Virus record (IMG/VR): IMGVR_UViG_3300027754_000129
Coordinates: 1-52,193 of that record
Length of the DNA: 52,193 nt
Reading direction: 5' to 3' (one strand)
From: a virus
The position numbers and the translations under genes are program-made. Under the pieces are notes generated by a model. The model searched no databases. It saw only the letters and a program-made list of their open reading frames with translations, and was not told where the DNA came from. Below are positions 15,502 to 23,710 of this stretch, one piece after another. How positions within the stretch are numbered: the first letter of the stretch is position 1; the number at the start of each line of letters is the position of its first letter.

Positions 15502-16090
15502 ATATATTATAATCACGGCAATATGTGTGATGTCACCAATGTTATTGTTGGCTCAAAGTTTTGAAGATTACGTAATAAACAAAGTCAATGAATATAGGAA
15601 GAGTAATGAATTAGCTGAATTAAAAAAATCAGAGGATTATCTTAATTATGATAATATAGAATATTGTTTTGATGTGTCTGAGACAACTGATAGTAATGAA
15701 ATAGATAAACTATATGATAATTATTTTAACAATAATGAAATAAATAATTCTGAGTATTGTATTGCCTATAATGATGGTGGAACTACTTTTAATGATAGGA
15801 GAACAATTAGGGTTAATATGAAAAAATACCCTAATTTTACACCAACAGATTATGAGTTTGATGATGTGATTAATGGTAAATTAGTTTTAAGAGAATTAAT
15901 GAAAGATACTAGTTTTGTTAAGGTATTAAACTTAGGTTCAGATACATCATTAAATAGGTATATATCAGTTGGAAACGCATATTGTATACAAGATGTTAAA
16001 AAAGTAAAAGTTAATAGATTCTGGACTTTATATGATTTCGAGTGTATATATGTAATTAACATAATATTATACGTAAAAAGAATAAATTAA
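15491..16090 (+). CDS. Secreted protein of unknown function, 199 aa
   Basis: N-terminal signal peptide (IIITAICVMSPMLLLAQS; probable cleavage after LLAQ). The start of the mature part (FEDYVINKVNEYRKSNEL) resembles the first helix of CAP/SCP domains, but the catalytic-site histidines of that family are not evident, so I do not assign it. Three cysteines. It ends one base before the dCMP deaminase gene. Confidence 0.65.
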   Translation: MKNKYIIITAICVMSPMLLLAQSFEDYVINKVNEYRKSNELAELKKSEDYLNYDNIEYCFDVSETTDSNEIDKLYDNYFNNNEINNSEYCIAYNDGGTTFNDRRTIRVNMKKYPNFTPTDYEFDDVINGKLVLRELMKDTSFVKVLNLGSDTSLNRYISVGNAYCIQDVKKVKVNRFWTLYDFECIYVINIILYVKRIN

Positions 16091-16091
16091 A

Positions 16092-16529
16092 ATGATGTCC
16101 AATTGGGATTTAAAATTCATTGATTTATCCAAGCTGGTTTCTACTTGGAGTAAAGACACTAATTCAAAAGTTGGTGCAGTAATAGTAGATGATGACAATA
16201 TTGTGCTTTCAATGGGGTATAATGGGTTCCCTAGAGGCTGTGACGATTCAATAGAAACTAGGTATGATAAACCAACCAAGTATTTGTTTACCGAACATGC
16301 TGAAAGAAATGCTTTATATCATGCAGCTAGACATGGTGTTAGCCTTAAAGATTGTACAATATATGTAACAATGTTTTGTTGTTCTGATTGCGCTAGAGGT
16401 ATAATACAAAGCGGTATTAAAAAAGTGGTTGCACCAACACCAGATGTTGACCATGAGAAATGGGGTATACATTTTAAAGCAGCGATACAGATGTTAGAAG
16501 AGGCTAATGTAGAAATGAAATTTATTTAA
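16092..16529 (+). CDS. Deoxycytidylate (dCMP) deaminase, 145 aa
   Basis: Zinc site HAERNAL (H-A-E) and CCSDC (C-x-x-C), with the Asn/Gly-rich substrate segment GYNGFPRGCDD typical of dCMP deaminases. The usual PC-x-x-C has Cys in place of Pro here. It converts dCMP to dUMP for thymidylate synthesis. Two possible ATGs lie in a row (16092, 16095). It belongs to the same nucleotide-metabolism block as DHFR and PRPP synthetase. Confidence 0.93.
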   Translation: MMSNWDLKFIDLSKLVSTWSKDTNSKVGAVIVDDDNIVLSMGYNGFPRGCDDSIETRYDKPTKYLFTEHAERNALYHAARHGVSLKDCTIYVTMFCCSDCARGIIQSGIKKVVAPTPDVDHEKWGIHFKAAIQMLEEANVEMKFI

Positions 16530-16530
16530 A

Positions 16531-16728
16531 ATGTTAGAATTTAAAAATCCCATACCAGTAATTGTTGAAGACACTAAAGAAGGGTTTGCAATATATGTTA
16601 CCAATGGTGGTACATTTGAAAATGATATTTGGTGTGTTGTCTTATGTGATGGTGGTTTTGTTAAACATTACAGGTCTGACCAAATTAAAATATATCATAA
16701 CTTAACGTTTGATATCAAAAAAAAATAA
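16531..16728 (+). CDS. Hypothetical protein, 65 aa
   Basis: Starts one base after the deaminase stop. The short, beta-rich product (IPVIVEDTKEGFAIYVTNGG) resembles small phage proteins of unknown function with an SH3-like or Sm-like look. No catalytic motif. Confidence 0.7.
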   Translation: MLEFKNPIPVIVEDTKEGFAIYVTNGGTFENDIWCVVLCDGGFVKHYRSDQIKIYHNLTFDIKKK

Positions 16729-16796
16729 ATATTATTTGTTAATAAGGATAATATTTAGTAATTTCGTATAATTAATAATTAAAAAAAAACAAAAAC

Positions 16797-17159
16797 ATGG
16801 CTGAACACTATTTATTTAATGGGAAAATTAAACAAATTAGCGAAACACAAAGTTTTTCTAATTTTAGAAAAAGAGAATTTGTAGTTACTGAAACTGACAA
16901 TCAATATCCTAGCGATATTAAGTTTGAATTTATTGGCGATAACGCAGATGTTATGGACAATTATAATGTTAACGATTCAGTAACTGTTGCGTTTGTGCTT
17001 AAGGGTAACGAATACAATGGTAAGTATTATACAAATCTTAGAGCAATCGCTATAGGGCCATTGGCTTCTAGCGAAGATAATAAAAAACAAGAAACAGAAA
17101 CCAAAGGTAAAGGAAAACAAACCTTACCAAAAGTAACTGATTATGATTTACCGTTTTAA
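16797..17159 (+). CDS. DUF3127-like single-strand DNA-binding protein, 120 aa
   Basis: The first 85 residues have the OB-fold pattern of DUF3127 (NGKIKQISETQSFSNFRKR-FVV, then FEFIGDNADVMDNYNVNDSV). The C-terminus is a charged linker ending DYDLPF, the acidic-hydrophobic tip used by bacterial SSB to recruit partners. It therefore probably coats single-stranded DNA and docks replication or repair proteins. Upstream, TTG (about 16739) and TAATTTCG (about 16760-16767) form an imperfect promoter. Confidence 0.83.
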   Translation: MAEHYLFNGKIKQISETQSFSNFRKREFVVTETDNQYPSDIKFEFIGDNADVMDNYNVNDSVTVAFVLKGNEYNGKYYTNLRAIAIGPLASSEDNKKQETETKGKGKQTLPKVTDYDLPF

Positions 17160-17161
17160 TT

Positions 17162-17521
17162 ATGAGTTTAATAACTTTCAAACTAACAGAAACCCACTTA
17201 AAGCTTTTAAAGCATTTAAGATGGAGTATAAACGCAAATGGATTTATTAGTGGTGTTGAGGATGAATCTGAACATCAAGCGCCATTTGGTGAAAATAATT
17301 TATATGATGCCATGGACCTTATACTTAGTGGTAAGCCTTCAGATTTTGACCCATTTAATACAGAAGAAACTAAACAATATTCTGATGAACAGAAAGCTGA
17401 ATGGGATAAATTATATGCTGAACTTGCAACTGCTTTAGATATTATTTTATTTAACGGTCATTTTGAAGTTGGGACTTATGTGACTCAATATCACAATAGG
17501 AACTGGAAAGGTATAAAATAA
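17162..17521 (+). CDS. Conserved-looking hypothetical phage protein, 119 aa
   Basis: MSLITFKLTETHLKLLKHLR opens a helical domain; a DPFNTEETKQYSDEQ stretch and an aromatic C-terminus follow. I recall similar proteins in large phages but no function. It is adjacent to the SSB-like gene with a 2-base gap, so it is probably co-expressed with replication genes. Confidence 0.75.
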   Translation: MSLITFKLTETHLKLLKHLRWSINANGFISGVEDESEHQAPFGENNLYDAMDLILSGKPSDFDPFNTEETKQYSDEQKAEWDKLYAELATALDIILFNGHFEVGTYVTQYHNRNWKGIK

Positions 17522-17528
17522 AAATTGT

Positions 17529-17699
17529 ATGGTGAAAGTTAAATTATCTTTGATTTTTATATTGGTGTTTTTATCATTATCTTTATTAAAATATTTTCTT
17601 TCATCATATGAAATGTTTTCATACTTATTGACATGCATGTCAATCTCTAGTTTTATTGGTATAGTTATTTTTCTTTGGTTTAAGTTAAAGAAAAAATAG
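17529..17699 (+). CDS. Small membrane protein with two TM helices, 56 aa
   Basis: ATG 17529 to TAG 17699. Two hydrophobic segments (LSLIFILVFLSLSLL and ISSFIGIVIFLWF) separated by a short polar loop, ending in KLKKK. It fits the gap between two genes and keeps the same direction. The function is unknown; holin-like shape is not specific enough to assign. Confidence 0.6.
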   Translation: MVKVKLSLIFILVFLSLSLLKYFLSSYEMFSYLLTCMSISSFIGIVIFLWFKLKKK

Positions 17700-17732
17700 T
17701 TCTTATTTATTAATGTTTTTTAAAAATTAAAT

Positions 17733-18734
17733 ATGGTTAATTCAATGTTATTCTGTCTTGATGGCAGAGAATACTTAGCAAATAATATAATTTCATTTGT
17801 TAATGATTACACTCCATCAACATCATCACAAGAAAATGTTATCGAACTAGGTTGTCTAAGAAACCAAAAGTTTTCTGATGGTGAACTATGTGTTGATTTT
17901 ATCGATTCCGTTAGAGGTAAACGCATTTATATTCTATCTAGCCCAAATACATCAGATGAGATTATGAAATTAAATCTTGCAATAGATGCTGCTAAACGTG
18001 GTGCTGCTAAAGAGATAATTGCTGTAATACCTTACTTTCCTTATACTCGTCAAGATAAGAAAGACCAATCACGTGGACCTATTGGTGCTAAAGTTGTTGC
18101 TGAGATGATTGAACATCGTGGTGCTACATCAGTTATAACATATGATTTACACGCTGACCAGATACAGGGGTTTTTTAACATTCCAGTTACACATATTGAA
18201 GGTAAAAATGTATTTGATGATTATATCTATCTATTATTAAATGATAGGTCAAATGACATTATTTTATGTGGTCCAGATGCTGGTTCTGGTAAACGTGTTA
18301 AACGAATGAAAGACCAAATATTTGATAGGTATGGTGTTAATCTTAACTATATTATGTTAGATAAGACAAGGAAAGAAGCTAATGTAGTTGATGAAATGGT
18401 TATAATTGGTGATGTAACAAATAAAGATGTTATTATTTTGGATGACATAGTTGATACTGCTGGTACATTATGTAAAGCTGCTGAAGTTTTGATTAATTCT
18501 GGCGCTAAAAGTGTTAGAGCAATTATTAGTCATGGCGTTTTATCTGGACCTGCTTATAACAGGATAGATGATTCGATGTTAACTGAATTAATTATTAGTG
18601 ATTCGTTAGAATCTATGATACATGAAAAAATAATAGTTGCTAGTGTTGCTAAACAAATAGGTATTGCTATTGCTGCTAGTAATAAGGGATTGAGTTATGA
18701 AGGGTTGAGAACTAGTAAAAAAATAATGTCATAA
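17733..18734 (+). CDS. prs: Ribose-phosphate pyrophosphokinase (PRPP synthetase), 333 aa
   Basis: Recognisable Prs: RQDKKDQSRGPIGAK (catalytic flexible-loop region), YDLHADQIQGFF, the PRPP-binding loop VIILDDIVDTAGTL, and ISHGVLSGPA. The length is slightly above the usual 315. It makes PRPP from ATP and ribose-5-phosphate for nucleotide and NAD synthesis. Phages that encode Prs often pair it with NadV to rebuild NAD+ after host NAD-depleting defence; NadV is not in this window. Confidence 0.94.
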   Translation: MVNSMLFCLDGREYLANNIISFVNDYTPSTSSQENVIELGCLRNQKFSDGELCVDFIDSVRGKRIYILSSPNTSDEIMKLNLAIDAAKRGAAKEIIAVIPYFPYTRQDKKDQSRGPIGAKVVAEMIEHRGATSVITYDLHADQIQGFFNIPVTHIEGKNVFDDYIYLLLNDRSNDIILCGPDAGSGKRVKRMKDQIFDRYGVNLNYIMLDKTRKEANVVDEMVIIGDVTNKDVIILDDIVDTAGTLCKAAEVLINSGAKSVRAIISHGVLSGPAYNRIDDSMLTELIISDSLESMIHEKIIVASVAKQIGIAIAASNKGLSYEGLRTSKKIMS

Positions 18735-18748
18735 ATAATAAAGAATAT

Positions 18749-20323
18749 ATGAAGTTTAAAAAATTAAGCGAAAGAGACGTAGAATACATAAAAAAAGTGT
18801 ATAACGAAAAAAATGGTATGTCTTGGGAGAAAAGAGCTGCTAAATTAGGTGATGAATTCGGTGTTAGTGAAAGAACCATTAGAAAATGGTGTTCTGAAAA
18901 ATTAAACCTTAAAGAAAAAGAAGATGTTATTTCAGAACAATATTCAATGGCTCAAAATAGAACATTTGATACTAATAAAAAAAGATTCATCATTACATGG
19001 GCTCAAAATAACACACCAGTTAATTATGGGTTATTTAAAAATATCGAAGCATATGCAAAACATATCGATGCATCTATCCATGTTATATTAGGTAGATATA
19101 AAAACCCAACTAGCGTATTTGAAGATGTTGCTGAAGAATCATGGGTTGATGAGATTACACCATATGCTGATGCTAATAGACATGATATACATAAGTATGT
19201 TAGTATTATGGGTGATGTTAAGATTCAACCAACAGCTGTTAATCCAATGACAGGTATGCAAGCATTGAGTGGTATTAACACATGTGTTTTTGGTGCGCCA
19301 AAAGTTCAATTAGAAATGATTCCAGTTTTAGATGGTAATGTACCTAAAATGATGGTAACAACTGGTGCTTTAACTGAAAAAAACTATACCGATTCTAAAT
19401 CTGGTAAAGTTGGTGATTTCCATCATACTTTTGGTTTCTGTGTTGTAGAAATTAAAAACGATGATGTTTTCTTTGTTAGACAAGTTACTGCTGATGACAA
19501 AACTGGTTCGTTCAGTGATTTATATAATAGAGTAGATAAAGGTAAGGTTAGCAGAGTAGATAGTATTGCAGCAGTTGTGTTAGGTGATTTGCATTTAGGT
19601 CATCACGATGAAGAAGTTATTACAACAACATTCGATGAATTATTAAATAATCTAACACCATCAAATGTTGTGTTGCATGATGTATTTGACGGACATTCTA
19701 TTAGTCATCACGAAGCTAAAGATGCGTTTCAATTATATAAACGAGAGAAAGATGGAACCAATTCAGTTAAACTTGAAGTTGATAACATGTTAAAATGGTT
19801 GGAAAAAGTTGAAAAGTATAATGTTACTATTGTTAGAAGTAATCATGATGATTTTATTGATAGATGGCTTATTAATAACGATTGGAAGAAAAACATAAAG
19901 AACGCTTTAGAGTATATTGAATATTCACATGCGATATTAAAAGGTGATGCACCAAAAGGTATTATACCCTATTTGATTGAGAAAAGATTTCCTAAGATGA
20001 AAACACTTGATAGAAGTGCTTCTTTCATAGTTAAAGGTTGGGAATTAGGTCAGCATGGAGATGTTGGTGCTAATGGAAGTCGTGGGTCTTTATTACAATT
20101 CCGTAAACTTAATACCAAATGTGTTGTAGGTCATTATCATAGCCCAGGCCGTAAAGATGGTGGTTTAGCCGTAGGTACATCTACAAAGCTAAGAGTTGGT
20201 TATAACATAGGACCAAGTTCATGGCTACAATCACATGTTATAATACATAATGATGGTAGAGCGCAACATATAAATTTTTTAACAGATAAAGATGGTAAAT
20301 CTTATTTTACAACATTTAAATAA
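18749..20323 (+). CDS. HTH + metallophosphoesterase protein (T5 A1-like?), 524 aa
   Basis: The N-terminal 55 residues look like an HTH (…WEKRAAKLGDEFGVSERTI). The C-terminal half carries calcineurin-type metal motifs in order: GDLHLGHHD, HDVFDGHS, RSNHDD, GQHGD and GHYHSPG. This combination reminds me of the T5 A1 pre-early protein family, tied to host DNA degradation and takeover; that link is from memory and unproven here. It would be a cytoplasmic nuclease or phosphatase. A clean terminator follows at 20328-20348. Confidence 0.75.
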   Translation: MKFKKLSERDVEYIKKVYNEKNGMSWEKRAAKLGDEFGVSERTIRKWCSEKLNLKEKEDVISEQYSMAQNRTFDTNKKRFIITWAQNNTPVNYGLFKNIEAYAKHIDASIHVILGRYKNPTSVFEDVAEESWVDEITPYADANRHDIHKYVSIMGDVKIQPTAVNPMTGMQALSGINTCVFGAPKVQLEMIPVLDGNVPKMMVTTGALTEKNYTDSKSGKVGDFHHTFGFCVVEIKNDDVFFVRQVTADDKTGSFSDLYNRVDKGKVSRVDSIAAVVLGDLHLGHHDEEVITTTFDELLNNLTPSNVVLHDVFDGHSISHHEAKDAFQLYKREKDGTNSVKLEVDNMLKWLEKVEKYNVTIVRSNHDDFIDRWLINNDWKKNIKNALEYIEYSHAILKGDAPKGIIPYLIEKRFPKMKTLDRSASFIVKGWELGQHGDVGANGSRGSLLQFRKLNTKCVVGHYHSPGRKDGGLAVGTSTKLRVGYNIGPSSWLQSHVIIHNDGRAQHINFLTDKDGKSYFTTFK

Positions 20324-20327
20324 AATT

Positions 20328-20348
20328 AGGGCTAATGCCCTTTTTTTA
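20328..20348 (+). terminator. Intrinsic terminator
   Basis: AGGGC-TAAT-GCCCT followed by TTTTTT. Short but GC-rich stem; it ends the prs/metallophosphoesterase unit. Confidence 0.85.
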
Positions 20349-20380
20349 TTTGGTTTATTGAATAATTAAAAGTATATTTG
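20349..20380 (+). promoter_or_regulatory. Bacteroidota-type promoter
   Basis: TTTG 20349-20352, 20-nt spacer, TATATTTG 20373-20380, immediately after a terminator. It drives the translation-related block from 20402. Confidence 0.82.
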
Positions 20381-20401
20381 TAAAATAAAATAAGATATTA
20401 T

Positions 20402-20752
20402 ATGGATAAGGACATTATTACTTTTGAAGAATTTTTAGAGATTGAAAGTAAATTAGAAATTAAAATTGGCCAAATAATTGGGGTTAAAAAAATACCTAAG
20501 AGCAAAGATTTAATAATATTAACTGTAATGTTTGGAAACAGTGCGGATGATATTAAAACAGTTGTGACAAATTTAGGTAAATATTTTGACTCAAATTCTT
20601 TTATTGATGTAATTGTACCGTTTATAACCAACTTAAAACCAATGACAATAATGGGTGTTGAAAGCCAAGCTATGGTAATGGTTGGTACATTGTTGGCTGG
20701 TGGTTTGGAATTGAAAATGACCCAGTATAGTTTAGGTACTAAATTATTATAA
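20402..20752 (+). CDS. tRNA-binding (EMAPII/MetG-C type) OB-fold protein, 116 aa
   Basis: LEIKIGQIIGVKKIPKSKDL… and FITNLKPMTIMGVESQAMVM are the two signature blocks of the EMAPII/Arc1p/MetRS C-terminal tRNA-binding domain (normally R/K-VG-I…HP-AD-KL… NL-P-k-MRG-ESqGM). It is free-standing at 116 aa, like CsaA or Trbp111, which bind tRNA non-specifically. It is the first gene of a block with Smr, IF-3 and RNA-repair-type HAD genes, suggesting a tRNA/translation role. Confidence 0.85.
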   Translation: MDKDIITFEEFLEIESKLEIKIGQIIGVKKIPKSKDLIILTVMFGNSADDIKTVVTNLGKYFDSNSFIDVIVPFITNLKPMTIMGVESQAMVMVGTLLAGGLELKMTQYSLGTKLL

Positions 20753-20753
20753 T

Positions 20754-20972
20754 ATGAAATTAGATTTACATGGTTTAAAACATAGCGAAGTATCAAATAA
20801 AGTTGATTCTTTTATTTGGGATGCCATACAAAGAAACATGTATGAAGTAGAAATCATAACTGGAAACTCTATTGAAATGAAAAATATTGTTCGTGAATGT
20901 GTTAATGATTATGGTTTTTCTTGTACACAAGCTTATCTTAACTCTGGTACTTTAATAATAGCATTGGTTTAA
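20754..20972 (+). CDS. Free-standing Smr domain protein, 72 aa
   Basis: LDLHGLKHSEVSNKVDSFI and the ITGNS…MKNIVRECVNDYGF region match the Smr (small MutS-related) domain: LDLHG motif, then a TG-x-G-like loop (here TGNS, a variant). Stand-alone Smr proteins such as SmrB cut mRNA at collided ribosomes; others are DNA nicking enzymes. The neighbouring translation genes favour an RNA or ribosome role. Starts one base after the preceding stop. Confidence 0.8.
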   Translation: MKLDLHGLKHSEVSNKVDSFIWDAIQRNMYEVEIITGNSIEMKNIVRECVNDYGFSCTQAYLNSGTLIIALV

Positions 20973-21217
20973 TGTGGTATGTTTATATAGTAGAATGTTC
21001 TGATGGCACACTGTACACTGGAATCACTACTGATGTAAATAAACGTATTAAGGCGCACAATAAAGGTAAAGGTGCTAAATACACTAGTACAAGAAAACCA
21101 GTTGTTCTAAGAGCTTTATTTGAAACCATAGATAGGAGTAGTGCTAGTAAAGAAGAGTATCGTATAAAACAATTAAGTAGAGAGGCTAAATTAAAATTGT
21201 GTGATATTTATGGTTAA
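20972..21217 (+). CDS. GIY-YIG nuclease, YhbQ/UPF0213-like, 81 aa
   Basis: MWYVYIVECSDGTLYTGITT followed by VNKRIKAHNKGKGAKYT and KEEYRIKQLSR gives a complete small GIY-YIG domain (GIY = VYIVE…YTG, catalytic Arg in KRIKAHN, Glu in SKEEYRIK). This subfamily occurs as host chromosomal genes and in phages. Its ATG overlaps the Smr gene's stop. It is co-directional with its neighbours, so it may be a functional operon member rather than a homing element. Confidence 0.87.
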   Translation: MWYVYIVECSDGTLYTGITTDVNKRIKAHNKGKGAKYTSTRKPVVLRALFETIDRSSASKEEYRIKQLSREAKLKLCDIYG

Positions 21218-21228
21218 AATATATAACC

Positions 21229-21396
21229 ATGGAAAAAATAAGAAGAATTGATTTAGGTGAATACATAATCGATATTGAATATAATGAAAAAACTGGTTTA
21301 CTAGATGTTACTATTTTAGATGAATTAGAGAATATAATTGAAAGCATTACTATTACGAATGATAATGACGATGATGTTGACCCAACACTTAATTAA
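21229..21396 (+). CDS. Hypothetical acidic protein, 55 aa
   Basis: ATG 21229 to TAA 21396. A beta-hairpin-like start (RRIDLGEYIIDIEYNEKTG) and an Asp/Asn-rich tail (TNDNDDDVDPTLN). It lies between the GIY-YIG and IF-3 genes in the same direction with short gaps. No family recognised. Confidence 0.6.
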   Translation: MEKIRRIDLGEYIIDIEYNEKTGLLDVTILDELENIIESITITNDNDDDVDPTLN

Positions 21397-21411
21397 TAGT
21401 ATAAATAATAA

Positions 21412-21906
21412 ATGGCTAAAAAGAAAAAAGAACACCTATTAAATAGAGAGATTAGACTATCTGAAGTTAGATTACCTGAAGAAGGTGTTATTAGATTATC
21501 TGAAGCATTAAGATTAGCTGAAGAACAAGATATGGATTTGGTTCTAATGTCTGAGAATAATGGTATTGGTATTTGCCGTATTATGAACTATGAAAAGTTT
21601 ATATATGAAAAAAATAAAAAGCCAAAAAACAAAGCATTGGATGTTAAAGAGATTAAGTTAGGACCAAACACTGCTGAAAATGATTTGACTTATCGCGCCA
21701 AACATATTATTGAGTTTCTAAAAAAAGGTCATAAGGTTAAGATAACATTACAATTTAGAGGTCGTGAAATGATGCATATTGATAAGGGTAAGGCTCTTAT
21801 GCTTAAATTAATTGTTTCTGTTGAAGAATATGGTCTTGCTGAGGGTTTACCAAACATGGAAGGTAAGAAATTAATAGGGTTTATTAAACCAAAACCTAAA
21901 AAATAA
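21412..21906 (+). CDS. infC: Translation initiation factor IF-3, 164 aa
   Basis: Both IF-3 domains are visible: the N-terminal part (REIRLSEVRLPEEGVIRLSE… and YEKFIYEKNKKPKNK linker) and the C-terminal part (VKEIKLGPNTAENDLTYRAK, then GHKVKITLQFRGREMMH). The family length is about 170-180 aa. IF-3 controls start-codon and initiator-tRNA selection and ribosome dissociation. A phage-encoded copy is uncommon and could bias host ribosomes to phage mRNAs, including leaderless ones; that effect is inference. Confidence 0.94.
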   Translation: MAKKKKEHLLNREIRLSEVRLPEEGVIRLSEALRLAEEQDMDLVLMSENNGIGICRIMNYEKFIYEKNKKPKNKALDVKEIKLGPNTAENDLTYRAKHIIEFLKKGHKVKITLQFRGREMMHIDKGKALMLKLIVSVEEYGLAEGLPNMEGKKLIGFIKPKPKK

Positions 21907-21914
21907 CGTTCTAT

Positions 21915-22232
21915 ATGTTAAAGACAAGACATGGCAAATTAGTGGAGAAGATTAAGGTTGAGTTAAATGAAAGTAACCCCAACATAGATGTTATACTTAA
22001 TCATATATATCAATATGAAAAAGATAATCTAGATACCATTAATAAACTAAAAAGAGAAAAGGTTTTAGATGTCAAAAGAATAAATGGAGCTTTAAGGCAA
22101 ACCATAAATATACATGGTCCAATAACTAAAGAATTAATTGGTTCTGCAACAAAACGTATAATTGGTACCTTATTAAAAGATAAACCAAAAATTAATATAT
22201 TTAAAAAGTTTTTAAAATGGATAAAACCTTAA
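21915..22232 (+). CDS. Hypothetical protein, 105 aa
   Basis: Helical, basic product with a KRING-x-LRQTIN-x-HGPIT segment (residues about 54-71) that I recall from small phage proteins of unknown function. It overlaps the following HAD gene by 16 bases and follows IF-3 by 8, so it belongs to the same operon. Confidence 0.72.
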   Translation: MLKTRHGKLVEKIKVELNESNPNIDVILNHIYQYEKDNLDTINKLKREKVLDVKRINGALRQTINIHGPITKELIGSATKRIIGTLLKDKPKINIFKKFLKWIKP

Positions 22233-22747
22233 ACAAAACAAAGTTATCAATATTTGATTTTGATGATACTTTAGTAAACACACCGTTACCAGACTATGGT
22301 GAGATAAAATATAAAGAAGTTACTGGTAAAGAGTGGCCACATCAAGGATGGTGGAGCAAAAAAGAATCATTGGATACTGATATTTTTGATATGCCATTAA
22401 ATAAAGATGTTCATTCTGATTATCTAAAAGAAAAAAGTAATCCAGAAACAGTTGTTGTTATGTTAACTGGTCGTATGTTTAAACTGGCTGATTACGTTAA
22501 AAAGATTTTAGATGAAAATGGTTTACAGTTTGATGAATACCGTTATAATATGGGTGGTAGCACAGATAAGTCAAAAATGAAAACTATGGAACAATTGCTA
22601 GAGAAATATCCAAATGTGGTTGAGATAGAACAATGGGACGACAGACTGGAACACATACCAACATTTGAAGATTGGGGTAAAAAACAATGTTTAAGTGGTA
22701 GATTAAAAGATTATAGCATAAACGTTGTTGTAAGCGATAATAAATAA
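22217..22747 (+). CDS. HAD phosphatase of the 'Swiss Army Knife' RNA-repair type, 176 aa
   Basis: Motif I IFDFDDTLVNTPLPD (nucleophile Asp), then WWSKKESLDT, motif II MLTGR and a WDDRLEH acidic motif. The NTPLP…WW…SL combination matches the HAD domain of SAK-type RNA repair proteins, which removes 3'-phosphates so that a ligase can act. It could supply the 3'-phosphatase step missing from the kinase/phosphoesterase at 1707. The substrate assignment is inference. Confidence 0.78.
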   Translation: MDKTLNKTKLSIFDFDDTLVNTPLPDYGEIKYKEVTGKEWPHQGWWSKKESLDTDIFDMPLNKDVHSDYLKEKSNPETVVVMLTGRMFKLADYVKKILDENGLQFDEYRYNMGGSTDKSKMKTMEQLLEKYPNVVEIEQWDDRLEHIPTFEDWGKKQCLSGRLKDYSINVVVSDNK

Positions 22748-22767
22748 TTAATGGGTTTATTTGTTTT

Positions 22768-23280
22768 ATGCTTGAATCAATAAAAGAAAAGTTAAGAACT
22801 CTTAATTGTGGACCTGACTTAGATGTGATATTTTGTTTTATGGAAAGCACTGGTATTAATTTTATTGATACAAACATACATGGACCATATGCAATCGCAA
22901 CATTTTATGGTATATATTTAGATATTGATAAAATTATTAATCGTTTTGGTTGTTATATGGTTTCATACATTCTTTTACACGAGATAGGTCATTTCAAAAG
23001 AATTTCAAAAATGGGTAAAACATATGTTCTATCAATGTTATCAGATGATGATTTTTATGTATTCTCTGACCATATGGTTGAAGAAGAAATGATTGCTGAT
23101 AGATACGCTGTTTTTGTTTATAATGAATTAACAAAAAATAAATTATCTAGGGAAATCACACAACAATTAAATTTTAAAGTTAATAGAGATGAATTTGTTC
23201 TTAGTAATACACGTTTATTTGGTGAGATTAAAAATAATGAAAAGAGTTACATGGAGTTTTTAAATAATTTTATTGAATAA
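22768..23280 (+). CDS. HExxH metallopeptidase-like protein, 170 aa
   Basis: LLHEIGHFKRI (residues about 71-81) is an HExxH zinc motif, and EEEMIADRYAV downstream gives the third-ligand E-x-x-AD helix seen in M48/ImmA-IrrE-like peptidases. There is no signal peptide or membrane segment, so it should act in the cytoplasm. The target is unknown. IrrE-type peptidases usually cleave repressors, which would fit phage regulation, but this is a guess. Confidence 0.7.
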   Translation: MLESIKEKLRTLNCGPDLDVIFCFMESTGINFIDTNIHGPYAIATFYGIYLDIDKIINRFGCYMVSYILLHEIGHFKRISKMGKTYVLSMLSDDDFYVFSDHMVEEEMIADRYAVFVYNELTKNKLSREITQQLNFKVNRDEFVLSNTRLFGEIKNNEKSYMEFLNNFIE

Positions 23281-23282
23281 AA

Positions 23283-23705
23283 ATGGATAAGATAATCGAA
23301 ATTGTTGAGAGTAAAAAAATACTTAATTTTTGGGAATTGGTTGAGTATATGAAACTAGCTAACTATAGTGAAATTGAAAGTATTATGACTTCAATGAAAC
23401 TATTTGATGGTAAGGTATGGGAATATGTTATTGGTGCAAATGTTTCAAACAAAGAATCATTTATACAAGACCAAGATAGTTTATTGGTTGAGATAATGAT
23501 AATGACCAATTATTCTGAAAAAATGCATATACCAATCTATAAATCGTATATGAAAACAAGAAAGTATGAAGAGATACCAGAATTAGAAAAAAACATAAAA
23601 ACTGTTAATATTATGTTAACAACAGAGTTGGGAATGCAATTCTTTATTGATGAATTAGAAAAATACAAAGAATTGTTTGAACAATTCATAATTAAAAAAT
23701 ATTAA
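23283..23705 (+). CDS. Hypothetical helical protein, 140 aa
   Basis: Starts 2 bases after the peptidase stop. Predominantly helical with many Met/Ile/Glu residues (ESIMTSMKLFDGKVWEYV). No motif is recognised. Close linkage suggests it may work with, or be cleaved by, the peptidase. An opposite-strand HNH gene begins 5 bases downstream. Confidence 0.7.
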   Translation: MDKIIEIVESKKILNFWELVEYMKLANYSEIESIMTSMKLFDGKVWEYVIGANVSNKESFIQDQDSLLVEIMIMTNYSEKMHIPIYKSYMKTRKYEEIPELEKNIKTVNIMLTTELGMQFFIDELEKYKELFEQFIIKKY

Positions 23706-23710
23706 AATGA

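Noticed and set aside
15491-16090. CAP/SCP-domain secreted protein
   Set aside because: Only the first helix resembles the family; the conserved histidines and later blocks are not visible, so I left it unassigned.
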